From the NCBI GenBank assembly GCA_009778375.1, contig WRJW01000175.1, positions 1-8,593 of the forward strand: a DNA stretch of 8,593 nt, in the 5' to 3' direction. The translations under genes were made by a program, and so were the position numbers. Numbering within the stretch: the first letter of the stretch is position 1; each line of letters starts with the position of its first letter. This DNA comes from Bacteroidota bacterium (lineage in GTDB: Bacteria; Bacteroidota; Bacteroidia; Bacteroidales; UBA932). The notes under the pieces are model-generated. The model saw only the letters and a program-made list of their open reading frames with translations, was not told the DNA's origin and did not search any database. Positions 1 through 6,719 of the stretch are shown here, piece after piece.

Positions 1-546
1 GCCTCCACGGAAAAGACATTCTTTGAGGATATATTGGCGCATGGGCTCTGACCAGGTAAAACGGTTAGTGTCGGGAGCGGAGCGGGACGCTAAAAGGTAA
101 AAAAGGTTTGAATCTGCGTTTTGGAGCGTTGTACGGTTGCACCGCAAGAAGGTTCTTGACAGGGTGTAGGTATAACCTAATCTTTGATAATAGTCAAAAA
201 GGGAAGTATGGGTAGGCTGGAGGAGGATAAAGGCACCTTTGTTTAGGTGGGCAAATTCATGGGCCTGCTGCATGAGCAGGCTGCCGTATCCTTTTCCCCG
301 TTGGGCTTGCAAGACGCCTAATGCGTACAAATAATAACCGGAATAAGATTTTTTTGCCAATTGCAGGTGGATGGGAAAGAGGTAAAGGGCGGCAATTGGT
401 GCATGAACAGGGCCGCAAGTCAGGACTTTACCCAAAGGGAGGGCCTCGTCGAAAAAAAGGGCGATATAATCGTCCTTTTCGTCAAATGCTTCTTTCCAAA
501 TCCGGTGTAAACCGATCGGGTTAATCTTCGTGCCGGTAAATTTCAT
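1..546 (-). CDS. GNAT-family N-acetyltransferase (3' end beyond window)
   Basis: Reading the minus strand from the ATG at 546 gives 182 codons with no stop, so the C-terminus lies beyond the left edge. The protein looks like a GNAT-fold acetyltransferase, which moves an acetyl group from acetyl-CoA to an amine; the acceptor cannot be told. The acetyl-CoA pyrophosphate loop is visible as QRGKGYGSLL (residues 82-91, pattern R/Q-x-x-G-x-G), preceded by the beta-strand YYLYALGVL. A FDYYQRLGY segment (117-125) matches the F-Y-x-x-x-G-Y motif typical of the fold's C-terminal part. There is no signal peptide, so it is probably cytoplasmic. The start overlaps the last 26 bases of the acyl-CoA ligase gene, which suggests translational coupling at the end of the same operon. 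I chose this ATG because it opens directly into the conserved reading frame. Family assignment is firm; specificity is unknown. Confidence 0.82.
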   Translation of the reverse strand, partial: MKFTGTKINPIGLHRIWKEAFDEKDDYIALFFDEALPLGKVLTCGPVHAPIAALYLFPIHLQLAKKSYSGYYLYALGVLQAQRGKGYGSLLMQQAHEFAHLNKGAFILLQPTHTSLFDYYQRLGYTYTLSRTFLRCNRTTLQNADSNLFYLLASRSAPDTNRFTWSEPMRQYILKECLFRGG

Positions 547-2296
547 TGATCAAGTCTGCATAATGCCGTATGAGTACATTACGTTTTAATTTCAGGGTTT
601 GGGAGAGGAATCCGTTTACAGGCGTCCATTCGTCAATACTGAGCTTGGGTTTACGTATTTGCTCGTGAAAAGCCAAGCTTTTATTGGTTTTTTCAACTTC
701 ATTGGTAATGTGTTTGATTACTTCGGGCAAAAGAATCAGGGAGTGGTCGTCGGTATAGGATAATCCTTGTTCTTTGGCCCAGGAACGTAGAGTGGGGAGG
801 TCCGGAACAATAATAGCGGATGCTGTTTTGTGGTTTTCTCCAATGACCATGACATTCTCCACAAAGGAGGATTCTTTGAGCTTATTTTCAATAACCTGAG
901 GGGCAACATATTTTCCCGAAGAGAGTTTGAATATCTCTTTTTTACGATCGGTTATTTGTAAAAAGATATCGTCTACAAACCGGCCCACATCTCCGGTATG
1001 GAACCACCCTTCCGTGTCAATCACCTCTTTGGTATACTCCGGATCTTTGTAATAACCCGACATCAAGTGTGGTCCTCGGGTGAGTATTTCTCCGTCTTCG
1101 GCTATTTTAACCTCCGTTCCGTCCATAACTTTGCCCACCGTACCTATCTTTATGATGTGCTCTTTGGGGTTGTTTACGGCAATGACGGGGGCGGTTTCGG
1201 TCATTCCGTACCCTTCAAAAATATAGAGTTTGGCGGCCGAGAAGAGGCGGATAATGCGGGGCTGTATGGACGAACCTCCGGTAACCACCAGCATCTCTTT
1301 ACCACCCAGCTTTTCCCGCCATTTTACATAGACTAATTTTTCGGCAAAAAAGTGTTGGATACGGTACCACAGATTGTTGTGTTCGTAATTAAAGCGTTGG
1401 GCTAAATGAAGCGCCCAATGATATATTTTCCTGGCAATTCCTTTCTGTTCTTTTTCGGCCGCCTCAATCTTTTGGAACATCATTTCCAATACCCGTGGAA
1501 CGGCGCAAAATCCGTCTGCCTGTATGTCGTGCAGATCGGATGCAATAGTTCCCATATTTTCTGCATAATAAGTACTGATACCTAAATATTGGTATTCGTA
1601 ATTCATACTCCGCTCATAAATGTGGCAGAGGGGTAGAAAACTGAGCATTTTGTGGCGATAATCCCTGATTTGCTGTACGGCTGTGCCGATAAATTCAAAA
1701 ACCAATGCCCGATGAGAAAGCATAACGCCTTTAGGCATACCGGTAGTCCCCGAAGTGTAAATAATAGAGGCAATCGTTTCGGGGTCAATGGTAGCTACGT
1801 TTCGGGCGATTTGGGCCTCCCATTTTTCTTTGGCCGCGACTCCAATAGCTGTGGTTTCTGCCAAGCTCCGATACCCGGGAACCGGATCGATGGTGTATAC
1901 CTGAGGCGGATTGGTCAGGGAGTCCATAAGGGGGCAAAGTTTTTTGGTCATAGATTCCCCGCCCAAAAAGATGAGCTTGGCGTCGGAATGGGGAATAATG
2001 TGGAGATAATCTTCGGGACTAAGGGTAACATAGATGGGAACGTGGACCAGCCCGGCAAGAGTAAGTCCCATGTCAATAAAGTTCCATTGGGGGCAGTTGT
2101 GGCTGGCGGTGATTACTTTATCATCGGGTTGCAGGCCAAGTTCAAGAAAACCGTATGCTAAGTGGTAGGCGTTTTGAATATAGTCGTCTACGCTGTATTT
2201 AATCCATTTCCCCTCTTTTTTGCCGGCTAATATGTCCTGTTTGGGGTATAGCTCCTTGAGTTGGGCTAAAATGTCAAATGTGCGGGTTACTTCCAT
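521..2296 (-). CDS. Long-chain fatty acid--CoA ligase (AMP-binding, ANL superfamily)
   Basis: A complete 591-residue adenylate-forming enzyme. By family it activates a fatty acid with ATP to acyl-AMP and then transfers it to CoA. The ATP-binding A3 loop YTSGTTGMPKG is at 180-190, the A5 motif YGMTETAP at 363-370, the A7 motif FHTGDVG at 432-438, and the hinge/A8 region ITDRKKEIFKLSSGKY at 448-463. The C-terminal catalytic lysine is probably in QTLKLKR (567-572), K569 or K571. Length and the long helical insert around 275-335 fit the bacterial FadD15/eukaryotic ACSL-like branch better than short-chain acetyl-CoA synthetases. No signal peptide or clear membrane segment is seen; such enzymes usually act at the inner face of the membrane. 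It starts 10 bases after the threonine aldolase stop and overlaps the GNAT gene by 26 bases. Chain-length preference cannot be read from sequence, so no gene symbol is given. Confidence 0.95.
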   Translation of the reverse strand: MEVTRTFDILAQLKELYPKQDILAGKKEGKWIKYSVDDYIQNAYHLAYGFLELGLQPDDKVITASHNCPQWNFIDMGLTLAGLVHVPIYVTLSPEDYLHIIPHSDAKLIFLGGESMTKKLCPLMDSLTNPPQVYTIDPVPGYRSLAETTAIGVAAKEKWEAQIARNVATIDPETIASIIYTSGTTGMPKGVMLSHRALVFEFIGTAVQQIRDYRHKMLSFLPLCHIYERSMNYEYQYLGISTYYAENMGTIASDLHDIQADGFCAVPRVLEMMFQKIEAAEKEQKGIARKIYHWALHLAQRFNYEHNNLWYRIQHFFAEKLVYVKWREKLGGKEMLVVTGGSSIQPRIIRLFSAAKLYIFEGYGMTETAPVIAVNNPKEHIIKIGTVGKVMDGTEVKIAEDGEILTRGPHLMSGYYKDPEYTKEVIDTEGWFHTGDVGRFVDDIFLQITDRKKEIFKLSSGKYVAPQVIENKLKESSFVENVMVIGENHKTASAIIVPDLPTLRSWAKEQGLSYTDDHSLILLPEVIKHITNEVEKTNKSLAFHEQIRKPKLSIDEWTPVNGFLSQTLKLKRNVLIRHYADLINEIYRHED

Positions 2297-2306
2297 GGTG
2301 ATTAGA

Positions 2307-3332
2307 TTATTTCAAAAGAGATTTTAAGTCAGATATAAAAATGTCCACATCTTCTGTGGTGGTAGAGAAAGAGCACATCCAGCGTACCTGACAAATTTCT
2401 TCGTCCCAGATGTAAAAGAGGTGTTTTTCTAATAGTTGATGGCAAACCTCACGGGGGATGATGGCAAAAACCGCATTGCTTTCTACCGGGTAGGAAACAG
2501 TTACCTGTGGAATATTTTTAAGGCAGGAGGCTAAATATGCGGCCATTTGGTTGGCATGGGTGGCGGTTTGTTCCCAGAGTCGGTCTTTAAAATAGGCGAT
2601 GTATTGGGCGGCTATAAAACGCGATTTGGAAAAGAGCTGCATGGCCTGTTTACGTATAAATAAAAAATTCTCGACTAAATGGGGGCGTAAAAGTACGACC
2701 GCTTCGCCCAGCAACAGACCATTTTTAGTGCCTCCAAAAGAGAGGGCGTCCACACCGGTATCGGCAATCATGGCCTTAAAGGAAACGCCCGAAAATGCAG
2801 CGGCGTTGGCCAAACGGGAACCATCTATATGCAGATACATATTGTGTTGGTGGGCAAGATTGGCCAATGCTGCGATTTCATGGGGATGGTAACAGGTGCC
2901 GAGTTCGGTGGTTTGGGAGATGGAAATTACTTTTGGTTGGGCATGATGTTGATCTCCGAATCCATAAAGTTCTTCGGAGACCAAATCGGGGGTTAATTTT
3001 CCGTCCGGAGTAGACAGAGAGAGCAATTTACACCCTGTAAAAGATTCCGGGGCTCCACATTCGTCTACATTAATATGGGCGGTGTCGGCGCAGATAATAG
3101 AATGAAAAGGTTGGGTGAGCGCTTTAAGACACAGCACATTGGCTCCGGTCCCGTTAAAAGCAAAAAAGACTTTTGCTTCAGGCCCAAACTCTTCTTTAAA
3201 GAGGCATTCAACCTCTTCTGTATACGGATCTGCTCCGTAAGCAGGCACATAATCAGCATTGAGTCGTTGGATGGACTCAAGAATTTGGGGATGGATGCCA
3301 GAGTGGTTATCGCTCCCAAAACTGCGTTTCAT
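2307..3332 (-). CDS. ltaE: Low-specificity L-threonine aldolase family (PLP-dependent beta-eliminating lyase)
   Basis: A complete 341-residue fold-type I PLP enzyme. Members cleave L-threonine or L-allo-threonine to glycine and acetaldehyde. The N-terminal SFGSDNHSG (4-12) is the usual family opening. H86 in TAHINVDE is placed to stack on PLP, D170 in HIDGSRLANAA (168-178) should contact the pyridine nitrogen, R173 should bind substrate carboxylate, and K203 in SFGGTKNG (198-205) is the expected Schiff-base lysine. R317 near the C-terminus matches the position of a second substrate arginine. No signal peptide is present, so it should be cytoplasmic. It lies 12 bases downstream of gcvH, and the glycine it would release is the substrate of the glycine cleavage system. 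A related beta-eliminating lyase of other specificity is possible; the symbol rests on family resemblance only. Confidence 0.9.
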   Translation of the reverse strand: MKRSFGSDNHSGIHPQILESIQRLNADYVPAYGADPYTEEVECLFKEEFGPEAKVFFAFNGTGANVLCLKALTQPFHSIICADTAHINVDECGAPESFTGCKLLSLSTPDGKLTPDLVSEELYGFGDQHHAQPKVISISQTTELGTCYHPHEIAALANLAHQHNMYLHIDGSRLANAAAFSGVSFKAMIADTGVDALSFGGTKNGLLLGEAVVLLRPHLVENFLFIRKQAMQLFSKSRFIAAQYIAYFKDRLWEQTATHANQMAAYLASCLKNIPQVTVSYPVESNAVFAIIPREVCHQLLEKHLFYIWDEEICQVRWMCSFSTTTEDVDIFISDLKSLLK

Positions 3333-3344
3333 GATGGAGATCGA

Positions 3345-3719
3345 TTACAAGAGTTCCCGATACTCTTCGGCAGAGAGCAATTTGGCTGCTTCGGCCAGAT
3401 TGGAACACTCGATTTTAATCATCCAGCCCTCTCCGTATGGATCGGTGTTGACTAATTGGGGCTCAATTTCGAGTTCGGGATTTACTTCTATAACGGTGCC
3501 GGAAAGGGGCATCAGGGCGTCTGCCACTGTTTTAACCGCTTCGATAGCGCCAAAAGTATCGCCAAAATCGAGGTGCTCTCCCTCTGTTTGGATGTCTACA
3601 AAAACAATGTCGCCTAATTGGGATTGGGCATAATCGGTAATACCTACCGTGGCTAAATTGCCTTCGATTTTTACCCATTCGTGGTCGTTGGTGTAGCGTA
3701 AGTTTTCCGGAATGTTCAT
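3345..3719 (-). CDS. gcvH: Glycine cleavage system H protein
   Basis: A complete 124-residue protein of the normal length for GcvH, the lipoylated carrier that shuttles the aminomethyl group between the P, T and L proteins of the glycine cleavage system. The family hallmarks are clear: the opening NLRYTNDHEWVK (6-17), GITDYAQSQLGDIVFVD (26-42), and the lipoyl domain GAIEAVKTVADALMPLSG (57-74) with lipoylation lysine K63 (codon 3531-3533). The end region PYGEGWMIKI (94-103) is also typical. The partner genes gcvP, gcvT and lpd are not in the window, so gcvH is unlinked from them here and is instead followed after 12 bases by a threonine aldolase gene. A separate promoter precedes it (see the site at 3773-3802), giving an A/T-rich leader of roughly 50 bases. 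Confidence 0.97.
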   Translation of the reverse strand: MNIPENLRYTNDHEWVKIEGNLATVGITDYAQSQLGDIVFVDIQTEGEHLDFGDTFGAIEAVKTVADALMPLSGTVIEVNPELEIEPQLVNTDPYGEGWMIKIECSNLAEAAKLLSAEEYRELL

Positions 3720-3782
3720 GTTGTTAAATTTTTACGTTATGAATTTAATGGTATTTATTGCGGTTGGAAGTGCAAATATATA
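3720..3782. other. ruvA-gcvH intergenic gap (63 bases)
   Basis: An A/T-rich stretch that carries the untranslated leader of gcvH and the -7 box of its promoter. I see no hairpin followed by a T-run on the minus strand, so there is no sign that transcripts coming from ruvA must end here. No Shine-Dalgarno sequence stands before the gcvH ATG; the bases just upstream are rich in A, as is common in Bacteroidota. Confidence 0.6.
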
Positions 3783-3802
3783 CTAAATTTGCTTGAGCGC
3801 AA
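3773..3802 (-). promoter_or_regulatory. Probable gcvH promoter, Bacteroidota type
   Basis: On the minus strand TATATTTG (3773-3780) is an exact match to the Bacteroidota -7 consensus TAnnTTTG. A TTG (3800-3802) lies 19 bases upstream, matching the usual spacing to the -33 element, though only three bases of TTTG are present. The -33 element and most of the spacer are inside the last codons of ruvA, whose stop is at 3783-3785. Transcription would start near 3766-3769 and leave a leader of about 50 bases. This would let gcvH and the genes after it be expressed apart from ruvA. Confidence 0.7.
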
Positions 3803-4388
3803 TTTTAATAAGTTCTTCTAAAGTGTAACCGGCGTGCTGGCGCAGTAAATGGTCGATGGTTTTGTCTACGGCAGCTTTGGGGAATCCCAACATTTGCAGG
3901 GCAGAAGAGGCCTCTTGTCGTATGGATGAGTGGGCAGTTCCTCCGGATGGTCCGGCGGACAGCAGTGCATCCTCTTCGAAACCGGTTTTGGCCACCTTGT
4001 CTTTGAGTTCGACAATAAGGCGCTGGGCGGTTTTGAGCCCAATACCTTTGATCGATTTGAGACGCATGAGGTCTTCGGTAAGGAGGGCTTGTCGCAACTC
4101 TTCGGATGAGAGCGAAGAGAGGATCATTCGGGCAGAATTGGGGCCTATCCCCGAGGTGGCAATCAGCAGACGAAACATTTCCCGCTCCCCTTTGTGGGCA
4201 AAACCGTAAAGGAGCTGGGCATCTTCGCGTACATGATGATGAAGCCAAAGATGTACCGGTCCCTGCTCTTTTTGGAGGGCGCTAAAGGTTTGGAGGGAGA
4301 TGAGAATATGGTATCCAAGACCGCCTCCTTCGACTACGGCGTGTGTAGGGCTAAGTTCGGCCACAGGGCCTTTGATGTATTCGTACAT
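3783..4388 (-). CDS. ruvA: Holliday junction branch migration complex subunit RuvA
   Basis: A complete 201-residue RuvA, the usual length. RuvA binds four-way DNA junctions as a tetramer and loads the RuvB motor for branch migration in recombinational repair. Domain I (OB fold) begins MYEYIKGPVAEL and runs to about residue 62, with the familiar GLGYHILI (23-30) and QLLYGF (58-63) segments. Domain II has two helix-hairpin-helix motifs, one at TSGIGPNSA (78-86) and one at IKGIGLKTAQRLIVEL (113-128), which grip the DNA backbone. A variable linker (about 133-155) leads to domain III, the RuvB-contacting three-helix module ending in LEELIKIALKQI. It is 14 bases downstream of the MBL-fold gene with no promoter in between, so it is probably cotranscribed with that gene. 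ruvB and ruvC are not nearby in the window. Confidence 0.97.
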   Translation of the reverse strand: MYEYIKGPVAELSPTHAVVEGGGLGYHILISLQTFSALQKEQGPVHLWLHHHVREDAQLLYGFAHKGEREMFRLLIATSGIGPNSARMILSSLSSEELRQALLTEDLMRLKSIKGIGLKTAQRLIVELKDKVAKTGFEEDALLSAGPSGGTAHSSIRQEASSALQMLGFPKAAVDKTIDHLLRQHAGYTLEELIKIALKQI

Positions 4389-4402
4389 AATGTAAGGTTA
4401 TG

Positions 4403-5437
4403 TTAAGGATAATAGGTAAAATGTTCTCCCCAGGCCATGACGATATATGGTTTTTGCACTTCTTTAAATCTCCTAAAAGTCAGCCAATAAGACTCTCTAT
4501 GGTCAATCGTGTGTTCCATTTCGTTTTCATGCCCCACGACCATCCATTTTGGCCTGATGCCCTCTACGGTTTTTTCTATGTGGGGCATCCAGGAGTGGAC
4601 TAAAAAAACATCTACTTCGATTTGGTCGCCTACTTGGCTGATCCATTCCATATCGTCGTCGTGGTACTGGTCTCCCGTATGCATGACCGTGACCCTTTCC
4701 GGAGTGGTAATGGCGTAGAGATTGTTGGGGATGTTATCCTGATGTCCGGGGAATACCGTTATGTTTAATGCGGTCTGTCTGTGGGGAATATTGATGCTGT
4801 CGGTTATGGCATATTCTCCCCGTATATGTTTTAATTGGGGCGACATATTTTCCCAAAGATCGGGAGGGGCAATTACCTGTTTATTTTGATCACAAAATAA
4901 TTGGGCGACTGATTTATCGGCATGATCGCTGTGCCTGTGCGAAACAAACAAAATGTCGCATTGATCGACTAAAGATGCAATTAAAGCATCGGAAACAAAA
5001 GGTTGGTCGGCACGACCTCCCCTTATGAGGTCTATAGCTATGGCCACAGAAGGGGTTTGTACCACAAATCCATGATTGTAGAGTTTGTAGATGCGGATCT
5101 CTTTTCCGTCCGGTTTTTCGTCCCGGAGTTTGTCTGCCACCAAGCGGTACCTGCTTTGGATGTAATCCAAAAAGGCCTTGCCGTTATCTAAACGGGTGTC
5201 GTGCAACAGGGCGTCAATAGCAAACAGGGCCAATGTGCGTGCCTCATTGGGTGCAGTCGATGGAGGGTATTGGGCAAGTATCCTGTGCGCCTGTTCAAAA
5301 AGGAGGGCTGCCTGATCCTGCATCATGGCTTCCGGCTTGTTCCAGTATTGCAAAAGATCTTGTGCACAGAGTGGTTGAAGCAGCAATACCATCCCTCCCA
5401 TCAAGCCCCATCTCCGTAAAAGACGTTGGGTGTTCAT
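4403..5437 (-). CDS. Exported MBL-fold metallo-hydrolase
   Basis: A 344-residue protein with a metallo-beta-lactamase fold, which normally binds two metal ions and hydrolyses varied substrates; the substrate here is unknown. Metal ligands are recognisable, numbered from this start: SHRHSDHAD with H167, H169, D171 and H172; H232 in FPGHQD; D256 in HTGDQYHDDD; and H303 in VVGHENE. This pattern resembles the broad UlaG-like group more than true beta-lactamases. The N-terminus MNTQRLLRRWGLMGGMVLLL...LCAQ is a signal peptide, with cleavage likely after A25, so the enzyme should be periplasmic. A helical region of about 80 residues precedes the MBL domain. An in-frame ATG 24 bases upstream (5461) was rejected because it lies within the -7 promoter box at 5455-5462 and would put charged and aromatic residues ahead of a complete signal peptide. 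Confidence 0.88.
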   Translation of the reverse strand: MNTQRLLRRWGLMGGMVLLLQPLCAQDLLQYWNKPEAMMQDQAALLFEQAHRILAQYPPSTAPNEARTLALFAIDALLHDTRLDNGKAFLDYIQSRYRLVADKLRDEKPDGKEIRIYKLYNHGFVVQTPSVAIAIDLIRGGRADQPFVSDALIASLVDQCDILFVSHRHSDHADKSVAQLFCDQNKQVIAPPDLWENMSPQLKHIRGEYAITDSINIPHRQTALNITVFPGHQDNIPNNLYAITTPERVTVMHTGDQYHDDDMEWISQVGDQIEVDVFLVHSWMPHIEKTVEGIRPKWMVVGHENEMEHTIDHRESYWLTFRRFKEVQKPYIVMAWGEHFTYYP

Positions 5438-5454
5438 GAGATAAAAATATAGTG

Positions 5455-5462
5455 CAAACATA
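5455..5462 (-). promoter_or_regulatory. -7 box of the MBL-fold gene promoter
   Basis: The minus strand reads TATGTTTG, an exact TAnnTTTG match, placed 17 bases ahead of the chosen ATG at 5437. That leaves a leader of about 10 to 13 bases. A TTTG-type -33 element was not found at the usual distance, so the promoter may be weak or need an activator. The box settles the start of the MBL-fold gene, since the alternative upstream ATG (5459-5461) lies within it. Confidence 0.65.
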
Positions 5463-5483
5463 CTACAATCCGCGGGTTTTTGC

Positions 5484-5491
5484 TACTTTTG
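5484..5491 (+). promoter_or_regulatory. -7 box of the sufS promoter
   Basis: TACTTTTG matches TAnnTTTG exactly and is followed by only four bases (CACC) before the sufS ATG at 5496. With a transcription start some 5-8 bases after the box, the message would begin at or within a base or two of the start codon. No TTTG -33 element stands at 19-21 bases upstream. The match and its position are seen directly; the leaderless reading is inference. Confidence 0.65.
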
Positions 5492-5495
5492 CACC

Positions 5496-6719
5496 ATGAA
5501 CGCTTACATTTTGTCCCTTCGCGATTGTTTTCCCGCCTTGCAACAGAGGGTGTACGGAAAGCCTTTGGTCTACTTGGATAATGCGGCCACGACCCAAAAG
5601 CCCTTGCCGGTTTTGTCGTTATTGGCAGAGATGGAAAGAGGGAGGAACGGGAACATCCATCGGGCGGTGCACTATTTAAGCGCCCAGTGTACGGAGTTGT
5701 ATGAATCGGCCCGGAAAACGATTTGCCGGTTTATTGGGGCAGAGCATGAACATGAAATAATATTTACTTCGGGCGCTACGGCCGCGATTAATTTGGTGGC
5801 TTTTTCTTTTGGAGAAGCCTTTGTAAAAGAGGGCGATGTGGTTTTGGTAGGCGAGGCGGAACACCACTCCAACATCCTCCCCTGGCAACTGATGTGCGCC
5901 AGAAAGGGGGCCCGGATACGTGTTTTACCGATAGACGATGCGGGTCGGCTGCGGATTGATTTGCTTCCCGATTTATTGGACGACGGGGTGCGTTTAGTGG
6001 CGGTTTCTCATATCGGCAATGTATTGGGGTTGGTAAACCCTGTAAAACGGGTAATAGAAATGGCGCATGAGCGGAACATACCGGTTTTAATTGATGGAGC
6101 GCAAGGGGTAGTTCATGAACATGTTAATATGCTTGATCTAAATTGCGATTTTTATGTTTTCTCCGGCCACAAGTTATTTGGACCAACAGGGACGGGGATT
6201 CTATACGGAAAAGAGCATTGGTTAGAACAAATGCCTCCGTGGCAGGGTGGAGGCGATATGATTGCCTCCGTTTCCTTTGCCGGAAGCACCTATGCATCAC
6301 TTCCATTAAAATTTGAAGCAGGAACGCCTAATTTTATTGGACAAAGCGGATTAGGTGCAGCTATTGAATTTGTGTCCGCACTTGATCGTGGAGAGGTTGA
6401 AGCACACCTGCATCTGTTGACCCAAAAGGGGATGACGTTGTTGCAGGAGGTAGAGGGTTTAACCATGTTCGGAACCGATGCGGATCAAAAAATTCCCCTC
6501 TTTAGTTTTAGTGTGGAGGGAGTGCACGCGGCCGATTTAGCTACGTTGCTCGATAAAATGGGATATGCGGTTCGTTCGGGTCAGATGTGCGCAGAGCCGA
6601 CGCTGGCTCGTTTTGGACAAACCAGCCTGCTGAGAGCCTCATTAGCAATGTATAATACGGATGAAGAGTTGGAATGTTTTGTTACGGCGCTAAAAAAAGT
6701 AATCTCCATGTTGCGATGA
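5496..6719 (+). CDS. sufS: Cysteine desulfurase SufS
   Basis: A complete 407-residue class V aminotransferase-fold enzyme. SufS takes sulfur from L-cysteine, releasing alanine and leaving a persulfide that SufE accepts for Fe-S cluster assembly. The N-terminus YGKPLVYLDNAATTQKP (20-36) is typical of the SufS branch. H123 (AEHHSN) should stack on PLP, D200 and Q203 (LIDGAQG) should hold the cofactor, and K226 in FSGHKLFGP is the Schiff-base lysine. The catalytic cysteine is C365 in RSGQMCAEP (360-368), followed by LLRASLAMYNTDEE. The short cysteine loop marks a group II desulfurase (SufS) rather than IscS/NifS. The SGQMCAEP loop differs from the GHHC form in many SufS proteins. The stop overlaps the sufE start in an ATGA. 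No signal peptide; cytoplasmic. Confidence 0.96.
   Translation: MNAYILSLRDCFPALQQRVYGKPLVYLDNAATTQKPLPVLSLLAEMERGRNGNIHRAVHYLSAQCTELYESARKTICRFIGAEHEHEIIFTSGATAAINLVAFSFGEAFVKEGDVVLVGEAEHHSNILPWQLMCARKGARIRVLPIDDAGRLRIDLLPDLLDDGVRLVAVSHIGNVLGLVNPVKRVIEMAHERNIPVLIDGAQGVVHEHVNMLDLNCDFYVFSGHKLFGPTGTGILYGKEHWLEQMPPWQGGGDMIASVSFAGSTYASLPLKFEAGTPNFIGQSGLGAAIEFVSALDRGEVEAHLHLLTQKGMTLLQEVEGLTMFGTDADQKIPLFSFSVEGVHAADLATLLDKMGYAVRSGQMCAEPTLARFGQTSLLRASLAMYNTDEELECFVTALKKVISMLR

Larger units (their letters stand above)
5438..5495. other. Divergent promoter region between MBL-fold gene and sufS
   Basis: These 58 bases separate two oppositely oriented genes and contain two -7 boxes pointing away from each other, 21 bases apart. 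Each promoter's -33 region would fall on or past the other's -7 box, so the two RNA polymerase footprints must overlap. This suggests competition between the two promoters or a shared regulator, but no clear operator palindrome is visible. Confidence 0.6.

Noticed and set aside
1652..2161. A long plus-strand open frame of 169 codons opposite the acyl-CoA ligase gene
   Set aside because: It lies wholly antisense to a well-supported gene, has no recognisable motif and no promoter box, and its composition is what a complementary-strand shadow gives.
3075..3633. Plus-strand open frames opposite gcvH and the threonine aldolase gene
   Set aside because: Both strands cannot plausibly encode these, and the minus-strand products have full family signatures with catalytic or lipoylated residues.
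5438..5461. A longer N-terminus for the MBL-fold gene starting at 5461
   Set aside because: The ATG lies inside the exact -7 promoter box, and the extra eight residues precede a complete signal peptide that starts with MNTQRLLRR.
6674..6715. A longer SufE starting inside the sufS 3' end
   Set aside because: The added 14 residues do not resemble the SufE N-terminus, while the ATGA start puts the acceptor cysteine at the usual position 51.
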